Shown: piece after piece, positions 1 to 8,045 of the stretch
Layout of the letters: the number at the start of each line of letters is the position of its first letter
How positions within the stretch are numbered: position 1 is the first letter of the stretch
Assembly: GCA_947567595.1 (NCBI GenBank)
Contig: CANOMQ010000037.1
Span: 1 to 42,091, forward strand
Length of the DNA: 42,091 nt
DNA from: an uncultured Lachnospiraceae bacterium
Lineage (GTDB): Bacteria; Bacillota; Clostridia; Lachnospirales; Lachnospiraceae
Direction: 5' to 3'
The notes under the pieces: generated by a model
Told to the model about the DNA's origin: nothing
What the model saw: only the letters and a program-made list of their open reading frames with translations
Databases searched by the model: none
Made by a program: the position numbers and the translations under genes

Positions 1-55
1 TATAGAAAGGAGCTTTCTTCTGACCCATTCTTCTTAATCTGATTTTTACTGCCAT
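1..55 (-). CDS. rpsP: 30S ribosomal protein S16, N-terminal fragment
   Basis: Only the first 18 codons are in the window; the gene continues beyond the left edge. The peptide begins MAVKIRLRRMGQKKAPFY, which is the very conserved start of ribosomal protein S16, a small-subunit assembly protein. An AGGTG ribosome binding site lies just upstream of the ATG at 55. It follows ffh by about 26 bases on the same strand, giving the ylxM-ffh-rpsP order common in Firmicutes, so the three are probably one operon. Confidence 0.93.
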   Translation of the reverse strand, partial: MAVKIRLRRMGQKKAPFY

Positions 56-81
56 GTTCTTTCACCTCATTAAAAATTTAT

Positions 82-1437
82 TTAAAAGGGAAGTTTAAGT
101 TTCCCTTTTTTACCACCAAATCCTCCCATCATTCCCGGGAGCTGCTTCATCATCTTCTGCGACTGCTCAAACTGCTTGATAAAACGGTTTACCACCGCAA
201 TGTCCACACCCGCACCCTTCGCAATCCGGTGCTTCCTGCTCGGATTTAACAGCTTCGGATCCCTTCTCTCGGCAGGTGTCATGGAAAGCACAATCGCCTC
301 CATACGCGCAAGCTGCTTGTCGTCCACCGCGGACTCAATGTCACTTGCCTTAATCCCCATACCGGGCATCATGCCAAGAATGCTTGACAAGCCTCCAAGC
401 TTTTTCATCTGATTCATACTCTCCAAGTAATCCTCAAAATCAAATTTGCCCTTTTTCAGGCGCGCAGCCATCTCCTTTTCCTTGTCGGCATCCATGTCAA
501 GGTTCGCCTCTGCCACCTTGTCTATCAGCGTGAGCACGTCGCCCATGCCCAAAATCCGGTTCGCCATCCGGTCTGGATAAAACTGCTCGATATCCGTGAG
601 CTTCTCCCCCGTGCTGACAAATAAAATCGGTTTCCCAGTCACTGCCTTTACGGAAAGCGCCGCACCGCCCCTTGTGTCACCGTCCATCTTGGAGAGAATC
701 ACACCGCTTACGCCGACCTTGTCGTCAAATTCCTTTGCGACATTCACGGCGTCCTGTCCTGTCATCGCATCAACCACCAAAAGCGTCTGATGCACATCGA
801 CGTTTGCCTTGATTTCCTGAAGCTCCGCCATCATGTCCTCATCAATGTGAAGCCGTCCGGCGGTATCTATGATTACAATGTTATTGTTGTTTTTTGAGGC
901 GTGCTCCAATGACGCCTTTACAATATCGACAGGCTTATGATTCGTCCCCATCGCAAAAAAGTCAACCTGCTGTTTTTCGGCATTAATCTTTAGCTGCTCA
1001 ATCGCCGCCGGACGGTAAATATCACATGCCACAAGCAACGGCTTCTTTCCTTTTAACACAAGCTTTCCGGCAATCTTTGCCGCCGCAGTCGTCTTACCTG
1101 CGCCCTGTAAGCCGCACATCATGATGACTGTCGTCGCCTTGCCCGGCTGCAGCACAAGCTCCGTCGTCTCCGAGCCCATCAAAGAAACCATTTCCTCGTT
1201 GACGATTTTTATCACCATCTGCCCCGGATTTAAACCGTTCATCACATCGGAGCCGACCGCACGCTCTTCAACCGATTTTACAAACTGCTTAACAACCTTA
1301 AAGTTTACATCCGCCTCCAACAGCGCCATTTTGACTTCCTTGAGCGCTGTCTTGACATCAGCCTCCGTAAGCCGTCCCTTGCTCCTTAAATTCCTGAAAA
1401 CATTCTGCAGTTTATCTGTCAAGCTTTCAAATGCCAT
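82..1437 (-). CDS. ffh: signal recognition particle GTPase Ffh (SRP54)
   Basis: Ffh binds 4.5S/SRP RNA and signal sequences of nascent membrane and secreted proteins, and docks with FtsY at the membrane. The 451-aa product has the full family layout: a helical N domain (about residues 1-90), a G domain with P-loop GLQGAGKT near 109-116, DTAGR near 190 and SKMDGDTRGG near 250, then the M domain, whose Met-rich end (QKMMKQLPGMMGG) binds signal peptides. Length is typical. The start at 1437 follows GAGGAG, and that site overlaps the stop of ylxM, which ends 3 bases upstream, so translation is likely coupled. rpsP follows. Confidence 0.98.
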   Translation of the reverse strand: MAFESLTDKLQNVFRNLRSKGRLTEADVKTALKEVKMALLEADVNFKVVKQFVKSVEERAVGSDVMNGLNPGQMVIKIVNEEMVSLMGSETTELVLQPGKATTVIMMCGLQGAGKTTAAAKIAGKLVLKGKKPLLVACDIYRPAAIEQLKINAEKQQVDFFAMGTNHKPVDIVKASLEHASKNNNNIVIIDTAGRLHIDEDMMAELQEIKANVDVHQTLLVVDAMTGQDAVNVAKEFDDKVGVSGVILSKMDGDTRGGAALSVKAVTGKPILFVSTGEKLTDIEQFYPDRMANRILGMGDVLTLIDKVAEANLDMDADKEKEMAARLKKGKFDFEDYLESMNQMKKLGGLSSILGMMPGMGIKASDIESAVDDKQLARMEAIVLSMTPAERRDPKLLNPSRKHRIAKGAGVDIAVVNRFIKQFEQSQKMMKQLPGMMGGFGGKKGKLKLPF

Positions 1438-1440
1438 GGT

Positions 1441-1779
1441 TCAAAGCTCCTCTATAATTTCATTTGACAACCGTTTAATCTGCGCATCATCCGTCAGCTC
1501 ATTGATTTGCTCAATATTGCGCTTAATCCTTGCGAATTTTTCAACCAAATGCAGCTTATCCTCGTACTCATTTAAAGTTTTATCACACCGCTTAATTAAG
1601 TCATGCACACCCTGTCTGCTGATTCCCCGCTCATCCGCAATCTCGCCAAGCGACAAATCGTTCAACACGGCATCTTCATAAATCCCCTTTTGATGCTGTG
1701 TCAGCAGTTCTCCGTAAAAATCATAAAGCATTCCTTTATATTCCAGTTTTTCCAAACTTACATGCTCTACTGCTTTCAC
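1441..1779 (-). CDS. ylxM: YlxM-family putative SRP-associated HTH protein
   Basis: A 112-aa all-helical protein of the YlxM/p13 family, which is almost always encoded just before ffh and is reported to modulate SRP activity. A helix-turn-helix-like segment ([23 protein letters not shown]) resembles a sigma-70 region 4 fold. I chose a GTG start at 1779 because GGAGG sits 6 bases upstream. A longer frame extends to 1848 but has no ribosome binding site and its extra residues do not look like the family. The stop overlaps the ffh ribosome binding site. Role in SRP is family knowledge; DNA binding is only inferred. Confidence 0.92.
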   Translation of the reverse strand: MKAVEHVSLEKLEYKGMLYDFYGELLTQHQKGIYEDAVLNDLSLGEIADERGISRQGVHDLIKRCDKTLNEYEDKLHLVEKFARIKRNIEQINELTDDAQIKRLSNEIIEEL

Positions 1780-1862
1780 AATGTTCCTCCGTGTCGTCAA
1801 CAGTCCATAAATTTGGACACAAAGCCCTTTCCTTGCCAAACCCTTCACTATGCGACTTTGTT

Positions 1863-1891
1863 ATCATACTACATGAAGAAGCAGGTGTCAA
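1863..1891 (-). promoter_or_regulatory. promoter of the ylxM-ffh-rpsP unit
   Basis: On the minus strand TTGACA (1886-1891) and TATGAT (1863-1868) are separated by exactly 17 bases, a near-consensus sigma-A promoter about 85 bases before the ylxM GTG. It separates this unit from ileS, which ends at 1962. Confidence 0.75.
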
Positions 1892-1961
1892 GTATTTTTT
1901 CTTGTCAAACAAATGTTTGTTTTTATTCGTCTTGTGTTGTCCTATTTCGTGTTACAAAAAT

Positions 1962-4900
1962 TTACCCGAAAACTCTGCTGACAAAAACCTTTACCTGTTT
2001 CCCGTTTTCGGTTTCAAGCGCAACGACACTTTCCGGCGTTAAGACCGTGCCAATCTGCCCAAGTGTTTCCTTACAGATGTAGTCCAGCCATTGCTTTGGC
2101 ACATCGCCCCCAAATGCAAGCAAAACTGTATCCGTAATTTCGCAGCCAATCTGCTTTCTCGCATCCTGTATATTTCTGACAAGGTCCCTTGCCAGGCCTT
2201 CCGCACGCAATTCTTCCGTAATGGTCAAATCCAAAGAAACAACGATACCGCCGCCGCACGCCACAGGCTGCCCGTCCTTTGCACGGTATGTCACAAGAAT
2301 GATATCCGCATCAAACTGCTCTTCCTGATTGCCTGTCTGCAGCATGACCCTATCCTGTGCCATCCGGAAATTCCCGCTTTTGACTGCCCTGATAATCTCC
2401 GCAATTCTATTCGGATATTTGCTGCGGATAACCTGAAAATTAGGATCATATTTTACATCTGCAATCTGTTTTGCATCCTCAAGTATCTCAATTTGTTTCA
2501 CATTCAGTTCGTCTGTAATCACATCCCTAAACGCCGCAATCACATCATTCTTTTCGCAATCAGGCAATGCCACTTTCAGATTGCGAAGCGGCTGCCTGTT
2601 CTTCACCCGGTTCCTGCTGCGAATAGAACGTGCCAGCGAAATCACCTCCTGCACGAAAGCAACATCGGCAATTAATTTCTCATTGGCAAATTTCTGTGCA
2701 ATTTCGGGCCACACTGAAAGGTGCACGGAAAATTCCCCTGTCAGTATCTGATACATTTTTTCCGAAATAATCGGAGCAGCCGGAGCAAACAGCTTCGTTG
2801 TGCAGACCAGCACATAATAAAGCGTCTGATATGCACTCTGCTTGTCTTTAGACATCCCGTTACTCCAAAACCGCCTTCTGGAACGTCTGATATACCAGTT
2901 TGTCAATCCGTCTGTCAAGGACACCATATATTCCACGTACTTATTTACCTGATAAGCGTCCATATGGCTGGTAATACGCTGCTGCGTATCGTAAAGCTTG
3001 GCAAGAATCCACTGATCCAGCTGATTGTCCGATTGCGGCTCCTCCAGCTTTTCCGGTTTGAATCCGTCGATGTTCGCATAGGAAATATAAAAGCTGCAGG
3101 CATTCCAATAGGGCAGAATGATCTGCTGGTATGCGTCCTGTATTCCCGACTCATCAAACAGCAAATCACCGATTAGCATCGCGTTCGTCTGATATAAATA
3201 AAGGCGGAATGCATCGGTTCCATACTGTCTCATCAACTGCATCGGGTCAGTATAATTCTTTGAAGATTTCGAAAGCTTTTTCCCGTCCTTTGCCAGAATG
3301 GTACCGTGAACAATACAGTTTTGAAACGCAGGTTTATCAAACAACGCGACAGACAATACATGAAGGTAATAAAACCAACACCGAATCTGCCCCGTATATT
3401 CCACAATAAAATCACTTGGAAAATGCGACTCAAACCAGTCCTTGTTCTCAAACGGATAATGCTTTTGCGCAAACGGCACCGAACCGCTTTCAAACCAACA
3501 GTCCAAAACCTCTGGAACGCGGCGCATCGTTTTGCCACAGCATTTGCACGGAAACGCCACCAAATCCATATGCTGTCTGTGAAGATTGGTCAACCGAATG
3601 CCGCTTGCCTGATAGATTTCCTCAATGCTGCCCAACACTACTCGTTCGCTGCAGCCTTCACACTCCCAAATCGGAATCGGAGTACTCCAGTATCTGTTTC
3701 TTGAAATATTCCAGTCTCTGGCATTTGCAAGCCAGTTGCCGAAACGCCCGTGTTTCACGGTTTCCGGCACCCAGTTAATTTGTTCGTTTCGCGCTGTTAA
3801 ACGCTCCTTTATTTTCCCGATATCAAAATACCACGCGTCCATCGCTTTGTAGATTAACGGTCTTTTGCAGCGCCAGCAGTGGGGATAATTGTGCTCAATG
3901 GTTCCGTCCGCTACCACCTTCCCTGCCTGATACAAAAAGCGGATTATCGCGGGATTCATTTCAATGACGTTTTTTTCCTGTGCCTTGTCATAAAAATCTT
4001 TTATTTCCTCTGTAAAATACCCTTTTTCGTCCACTGGATTGACAAGCGGAATCCGATTGTTTTTGCAGGTCCAATAATCGTCTTCCCCAAATGCGGGCGC
4101 TATATGGACAATGCCGACGCCTTCCTCTGAGCCGACATATTCCGCAGACACCACGCGAAATGCACCGTCCGCTTTTTTATCGGCAAAATAGTCAAACAGC
4201 GGCTCGTACGTTTTTCCCAACAAATCAGAGCCCTTACATTCCTTTACAATGACAGGTTCCTTTCCAAACACAGACTCAAAATTAGCCAGTGTGTTTTTAC
4301 AAGCAACATAGGCCGCATCACCGACTGCCACATAGGCGTAATCCAAATTTTCGCCGACTGCCAGACACATATTCGACGGCAGCGTCCACGGTGTTGTTGT
4401 CCATGCAAGGAAATATACCTGTTTTCCATTCATGCTTTCTTCGGTCCGAAACCGTGCAATAATCCATCGGTCCTGTCTAAGCCTTGTCGAATCGGACTCA
4501 CGCGTATCGGAAATGGATAATGATGTTTCGCAGTGCATACAGTAGGGCGTGACGCGGTAATCCCGGTAAATATAGCCTTTGTCATAGCACTGCTTAAATG
4601 CCCACATAACGCTTTCCATGAAATCCGGATTCATGGTCTTGTATGCCCCGTCGTAATCCACCCAGCGCGCCATCTGTTCTACGTATTCTTTCCATGATGC
4701 ATTGTTATTGGATACAATTTCGTAGCATTTATCGTTAAACGCGGCGATGCCAAGACGCTTTTCAATCTCGTTCTTGTCATGGATGCCCAAAAGCGCCTCG
4801 GCTTGGTTTTCAATCGGAAGTCCGTGGCAATCCCATCCCCAGACACGCGGGACACGGTATCCTCTCATGGTCCAATAGCGGGCAATCATGTCCTTGATAA

Positions 4901-5093
4901 AAGATACCAGTACCGTTCCGTGATGGGGCTTTCCGGTGGGAAACGGCGGTCCGTCATAGAATACCACTTCTTCACCGGTTCGCTGCTCTACCGATTTTTC
5001 AAAAACCTTTTCCCGTTTCCAAAACTCCAGTATTTCCTGCTGTATCCGCTCAAGCTCCGGTTTGTTTGAAAGTTCTTCATATTTTGTCTTCAT
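1962..5093 (-). CDS. ileS: isoleucyl-tRNA synthetase, long IleS2-like type
   Basis: Charges tRNA-Ile in the cytoplasm and edits misactivated valine. The 1043-aa product carries the class Ia signature PFPTGKPHHGT (HIGH-type motif at 57-60), the nucleotide-binding loop KLSKS near residue 600, a CP1 editing insertion between them, and CxxC pairs (CEGCSERV, CKCCGK) in the catalytic half. The length, KLSKS rather than KMSKS, and overall look fit the eukaryote-like IleS2 class, some members of which are naturally less sensitive to mupirocin; resistance here is inference. Two in-frame ATGs lie at 5099 and 5093. AGGAG is only 1 base from the first but 7 from the second, so I chose 5093. It is controlled by the upstream T-box. 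Confidence 0.97.
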   Translation of the reverse strand: MKTKYEELSNKPELERIQQEILEFWKREKVFEKSVEQRTGEEVVFYDGPPFPTGKPHHGTVLVSFIKDMIARYWTMRGYRVPRVWGWDCHGLPIENQAEALLGIHDKNEIEKRLGIAAFNDKCYEIVSNNNASWKEYVEQMARWVDYDGAYKTMNPDFMESVMWAFKQCYDKGYIYRDYRVTPYCMHCETSLSISDTRESDSTRLRQDRWIIARFRTEESMNGKQVYFLAWTTTPWTLPSNMCLAVGENLDYAYVAVGDAAYVACKNTLANFESVFGKEPVIVKECKGSDLLGKTYEPLFDYFADKKADGAFRVVSAEYVGSEEGVGIVHIAPAFGEDDYWTCKNNRIPLVNPVDEKGYFTEEIKDFYDKAQEKNVIEMNPAIIRFLYQAGKVVADGTIEHNYPHCWRCKRPLIYKAMDAWYFDIGKIKERLTARNEQINWVPETVKHGRFGNWLANARDWNISRNRYWSTPIPIWECEGCSERVVLGSIEEIYQASGIRLTNLHRQHMDLVAFPCKCCGKTMRRVPEVLDCWFESGSVPFAQKHYPFENKDWFESHFPSDFIVEYTGQIRCWFYYLHVLSVALFDKPAFQNCIVHGTILAKDGKKLSKSSKNYTDPMQLMRQYGTDAFRLYLYQTNAMLIGDLLFDESGIQDAYQQIILPYWNACSFYISYANIDGFKPEKLEEPQSDNQLDQWILAKLYDTQQRITSHMDAYQVNKYVEYMVSLTDGLTNWYIRRSRRRFWSNGMSKDKQSAYQTLYYVLVCTTKLFAPAAPIISEKMYQILTGEFSVHLSVWPEIAQKFANEKLIADVAFVQEVISLARSIRSRNRVKNRQPLRNLKVALPDCEKNDVIAAFRDVITDELNVKQIEILEDAKQIADVKYDPNFQVIRSKYPNRIAEIIRAVKSGNFRMAQDRVMLQTGNQEEQFDADIILVTYRAKDGQPVACGGGIVVSLDLTITEELRAEGLARDLVRNIQDARKQIGCEITDTVLLAFGGDVPKQWLDYICKETLGQIGTVLTPESVVALETENGKQVKVFVSRVFG

Positions 5094-5127
5094 CGTCATG
5101 CTCCTTTCCTGTTTGTTATGAATAATA

Positions 5128-5162
5128 AAAAAACCCCCATCCCAATTCAGGATGAGGGCTTA
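5128..5162 (-). terminator. T-box-controlled terminator before ileS
   Basis: On the minus strand CCCTCATCC and GGATGGGGG form a 9-bp stem (one G-U) around a short loop, followed by a run of seven T. This is the regulated attenuator that ends the leader when tRNA-Ile is charged. It lies about 35 bases before the ileS start. Confidence 0.92.
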
Positions 5163-5400
5163 CGCTGCTCATTTTTTACACCACCTGCATACAAACAAAG
5201 CATACCAACATATGCCTTCCCAATAACGGTGGAATACCGGCACAACCTACTCATTTGGATACCATGCATAGCGTTCTTGCAAATCATGGTATGCGGCTTT
5301 TCAGTCTGCAACTCGGGAGTGATATTCGTATTTATTCTGCATTGTCAGCTCTCACCTTCCCTGACTCTCTGTAAAGCTTCCCTAAATACTACTGTCTCCT
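5128..5400 (-). promoter_or_regulatory. T-box riboswitch, isoleucine (ATC specifier)
   Basis: The ileS leader reads uncharged tRNA-Ile. On the minus strand it has AGAGAGTCAGGGAAGGTGAGAG (Stem I distal AG-bulge and loop signature, split here only for naming), then GAAT-ATC-ACTCC, in which ATC (5321-5323) is the isoleucine specifier. A stem II-like segment GTGCCGG...CCGTTA follows. The tRNA 3'-end-binding TGGT (5180-5183) is present in GCAGGTGGTGT, which departs from the usual GGGTGGTACCGCG; the U matches an A discriminator as in tRNA-Ile. The terminator is annotated separately. Confidence 0.9.
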
Positions 5401-5414
5401 TCAACGTTTTTCTC

Positions 5415-5444
5415 ATTCTATACTATTTGCAAATTGTTTGTCAA
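5415..5444 (-). promoter_or_regulatory. promoter of the ileS T-box leader
   Basis: TTGACA (5439-5444) precedes TATAGAAT with a 16-18 base spacer depending on which hexamer is used. The downstream T-box begins within about 20 bases. It starts immediately after the stop of the last island gene (5458), with no terminator between, so island transcripts may read into the T-box. Confidence 0.7.
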
Positions 5445-5457
5445 TAGATATTTTCTG

Positions 5458-6078
5458 TCATTCCTGCGATTCCATCTCAATTCCAAAATCGCCGCACTGC
5501 AAATGCTCTAAAATCGGCGCAAAAAACGGTCCCGCCTTTTTTAGTCCAAGATAAATATCAATCCGCGGAATTTTATATCCATACGAACAGTGAATCAAAT
5601 TAACACCCTGTTCATCGGCATAGACTGCCAAATCCCCATAATGATCCCATTCGCGGTCTGCAAAATCAAAGGTCGGTTTTGTACTGCCGTGAAAGATAAA
5701 TTTCCTGCCATCCGAATAGGCACGCACTTCATATACGTCATCCTTATCTTTTTTATCGTCAATTTCCACAACCGTTTCGCCTTTCATACAGCTTAAATCC
5801 GTAAACGTCCTTCCGCGCACTATGTATGTACAGTCGCGGATTCCCGCATCATAATTCCTATATCTTATTTGGAATGCTTTTTGAAATTCCAATATATTTC
5901 TTTTACTACCCGCTTGGAACCACAAAAATACTGTATTATCAATCCGCTCCACGTTCTCATCGCCTTCCAAAATCCGGACATCCTGTTCTAAAATCAATTT
6001 TTGTTGTTTGATAGCCGAGTCCTCTTGTCCCAATAGTTTATCGTTTTTAAAGAAACTATCCATTTTTTCCATAGACAT
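5458..6078 (-). CDS. hypothetical protein, last gene of the GTPase island operon
   Basis: I do not recognise this 206-aa protein. It has no signal peptide or membrane segment and looks soluble, with mixed alpha/beta character and many aromatic residues (for example DREWDHYGDLAVYADEQG). The N-terminal part is acidic and helical (KLLGQEDSAIKQQKLILEQD). The start at 6078 is chosen because AAGGGAG lies 6-7 bases upstream; the same frame extends to 6246 but those residues are out-of-phase translation of the preceding membrane-protein gene. It overlaps that gene by 85 bases. It is the promoter-distal member of the operon starting at 17493, so a role linked to the dynamin-like proteins is inference from position only. 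Confidence 0.75.
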   Translation of the reverse strand: MSMEKMDSFFKNDKLLGQEDSAIKQQKLILEQDVRILEGDENVERIDNTVFLWFQAGSKRNILEFQKAFQIRYRNYDAGIRDCTYIVRGRTFTDLSCMKGETVVEIDDKKDKDDVYEVRAYSDGRKFIFHGSTKPTFDFADREWDHYGDLAVYADEQGVNLIHCSYGYKIPRIDIYLGLKKAGPFFAPILEHLQCGDFGIEMESQE

Positions 6079-6500
6079 CCTACGCTCCCTTCTTTGGCAA
6101 ACAGCAGCAATCCCAACACAAAACTCTCCGCAATATCCCGTCCGGTAAACGGAAACTCCATATATGCCAAACACATCAGATTTGCCTGCAAAATAATTGC
6201 AATCCCCATTTTCAGCGCATAACCGACTGCAAGATATTGTGCACAATGATTAAGAAAATAATTTTCATTATTCCAATTCCACAAAATAAGAATCAACAGC
6301 ACTGCAAAAATCCCCACATTCATTGATATCATAAACCAAATTGACCGAATGCGGCTGCCCGCCGTTTTCTGCTTTTGATACAATTCGTTCCATCCCTGCC
6401 CGCACACACAGCCCAAATAAATGATGACAGCACCGCATAAAGAAGCAAACATAAACGCTTCCCTGTGTCGGTCTGTCCACTCCTTCACCCCACGAACCAT
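5994..6500 (-). CDS. small multi-pass membrane protein, unknown function
   Basis: A 168-aa hydrophobic protein with about four predicted membrane segments: near FASLCGAVIIYLGCVCG, SMNVGIFAVLLILILW, YLAVGYALKMGIAIILQA and SFVLGLLLFA. The N-terminus (MVRGVKEWTDRHRE) is charged and probably cytoplasmic. No family is recognised. The ATG at 6500 has AGGGG 5 bases upstream; a GTG two codons earlier is less well spaced. The 3' part overlaps the next gene by 85 bases in another frame, an unusually long overlap, so the true end of the protein could be affected by a frameshift, but nothing in the sequence proves one. It is probably the membrane partner of the operon. Confidence 0.68.
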   Translation of the reverse strand: MVRGVKEWTDRHREAFMFASLCGAVIIYLGCVCGQGWNELYQKQKTAGSRIRSIWFMISMNVGIFAVLLILILWNWNNENYFLNHCAQYLAVGYALKMGIAIILQANLMCLAYMEFPFTGRDIAESFVLGLLLFAKEGSVGCLWKKWIVSLKTINYWDKRTRLSNNKN

Positions 6501-6512
6501 ATTCACCCCTTT

Positions 6513-7481
6513 TCAATCTTCTATGACAAATCTATTTTCCTGTTGCAGTATTCTTTGGTATTCAATCCGTTCTTTTATATCCATATGTTTCATCTTTTCT
6601 TCATCCTCAGGAAAAAATTTGAGCTTCTGCTTCCGAAATTTTAAATTACTGTTGTCTGATTCATATTCGGTCATGTGGCACCTTAAAACATCATTCTCTA
6701 CAGGCTCCGAGTCTTTCAATAATATCTTCAAATACCCGACAACCGCGTCCATTAATGCATCTTCCAGTTCTTTCGGAAAAGCCTTCCTATCATTTTCCTG
6801 CTTATTTACATCCCACGTTTCCAAATCCTCATCCTGCACAAAAAAACAGTCCTCCAGTGTAAGACATACCCCTTTCCCGGTTAATGTCTGCGCTGCCCAC
6901 GTTATCAGTTTTTTCTTGTTTTTTGGCTTTTCCAAAAAGGAAATTCCAAGCTTTTCGACTTTTCCCGGCGCAAGCTGCGCTGCGGCTTTTGCGGCAAAGC
7001 CTGCACTGTCTGCCGCTGCTTCCTTTAACCAGCCGATTTTACTGACACCACCTACCATGTTTCCTGCAATGTCCTTGATTTTCTCCTGCACATGGGAATT
7101 ATCGGCAAGACCGCTGTAATTAATCCTGATGTCATATCCTAAAAGCGCCAGACAACCTGTCTCATCCTGCGTCAGGAATACATCGCCGACCTTTACATTC
7201 TTCCCAATCTCGTTCTTTTCCAAGTACATTTTTAATGCTTTCTGAATTTCGTCGCTATACAAATTGAGGAGTGCGCACAACAGCTTCCCTTTGTCCTGTT
7301 CTGCCATCCAGTTCATCACCCCGAGCGCCGCTGTCATGGAAGCATCTCCCATTTTTTTCAGAAACCGGACAGCCATATTCGGGTTCTCAATGGCACTGCA
7401 CTTTTTCAGCGCCATTGGAAACAGATTGGCAAAGCTTTTTTCGTAATCGATCTCGCTTATGATAATTTTTACATGAACCAT
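6513..7481 (-). CDS. hypothetical 322-aa protein of the island operon
   Basis: Not recognised. The protein is soluble and mostly helical. An Ala/Gly-rich stretch (LKEAAADSAGFAAKAAAQLAPGKVEKLG, about residues 151-178) could be an amphipathic or membrane-peripheral helix. The C-terminus is charged and possibly coiled-coil (DEEKMKHMDIKERIEYQRILQQE). The start has GGAGG 6-7 bases upstream. It ends 12 bases before the downstream membrane-protein ATG and sits within a run of same-strand genes with short gaps, so it is very likely co-transcribed with the GTPases. No enzymatic motif is visible. Confidence 0.75.
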   Translation of the reverse strand: MVHVKIIISEIDYEKSFANLFPMALKKCSAIENPNMAVRFLKKMGDASMTAALGVMNWMAEQDKGKLLCALLNLYSDEIQKALKMYLEKNEIGKNVKVGDVFLTQDETGCLALLGYDIRINYSGLADNSHVQEKIKDIAGNMVGGVSKIGWLKEAAADSAGFAAKAAAQLAPGKVEKLGISFLEKPKNKKKLITWAAQTLTGKGVCLTLEDCFFVQDEDLETWDVNKQENDRKAFPKELEDALMDAVVGYLKILLKDSEPVENDVLRCHMTEYESDNSNLKFRKQKLKFFPEDEEKMKHMDIKERIEYQRILQQENRFVIED

Positions 7482-7545
7482 TTAAATCCTCCTGCTCCTT
7501 TTACGCAGAAATCAATCCCACATGTGTCTTATCTGTCTGCCGCTG

Positions 7546-8025
7546 TTACGATATCTGCTCAAAGCAGCTGTCAAACGTAGCCCGTTTTTCCTGCGGCACC
7601 CATGTACGGAACTGTTCAAACAGCTCTTTTGTGCTTTTTGTTGTTGATACAAGCAAAACCATACAGAGCAGGTATATGCAGCCCTGCACAGCCTGACAGC
7701 CGATATACTGATATGAAGCAAACAAGGAGCTCAGCATCCATATTCTGCTCTCATCATCCACCATGACCTGAACCATAATCCAGCAGGCAGGCTTCAAATA
7801 CTCCCACAGAGGCACTTCCTCCTGCTTCCTCCCGCACCTGTTATCAACATATTCTTCCATCTCGAGAAGTCCTTTTCTCCTCGCCAAATCATGACAATGA
7901 AGCGCAATTTCCATTGCAGCAAAAATTTTATCGGGTTCTGTTGTAAAAACTTCTTTGTTATCTTCAATGATTTCCTTGCAGGTTTGTATAATATAATCTG
8001 TATTATCTGTATTCTTGCCGTTCAT
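7546..8025 (-). CDS. hypothetical protein with a MotA-like helical motif
   Basis: A 159-aa protein. The segment AALHCHDLARRKGLLEMEEYVDN (about residues 42-64) resembles the cytoplasmic helix of MotA/ExbB-type stator proteins (consensus like ARREGLLALEE), and the next part, WIMVQVMVDDESRIW, resembles the following MotA helix. A moderately hydrophobic stretch (QAVQGCIYLLCMVLLVS) lies near the C-terminus, but the four-helix channel of MotA is missing. The similarity is by eye and may be only local. The ribosome binding site AAAGGA is about 11 bases from the ATG. It sits in the operon between the NADAR gene and the 322-aa gene. Confidence 0.65.
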   Translation of the reverse strand: MNGKNTDNTDYIIQTCKEIIEDNKEVFTTEPDKIFAAMEIALHCHDLARRKGLLEMEEYVDNRCGRKQEEVPLWEYLKPACWIMVQVMVDDESRIWMLSSLFASYQYIGCQAVQGCIYLLCMVLLVSTTKSTKELFEQFRTWVPQEKRATFDSCFEQIS

Positions 8026-8045
8026 ATTGCGGTTTTTCCTTTCTT

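Noticed and set aside
1906-1919. CAAAC-AAAT-GTTTG palindrome after ileS as a terminator
   Set aside because: The T-run follows it on the plus strand, not in the direction of ileS, and the stem is only 5 bp. I do not call a terminator for ileS.
5994-6246. Frameshift joining the membrane protein (5994-6500) with the frame that extends to 6246
   Set aside because: The downstream gene has its own good ribosome binding site and ATG at 6078, so two overlapping genes explain the region. A frameshift cannot be excluded but is not needed.
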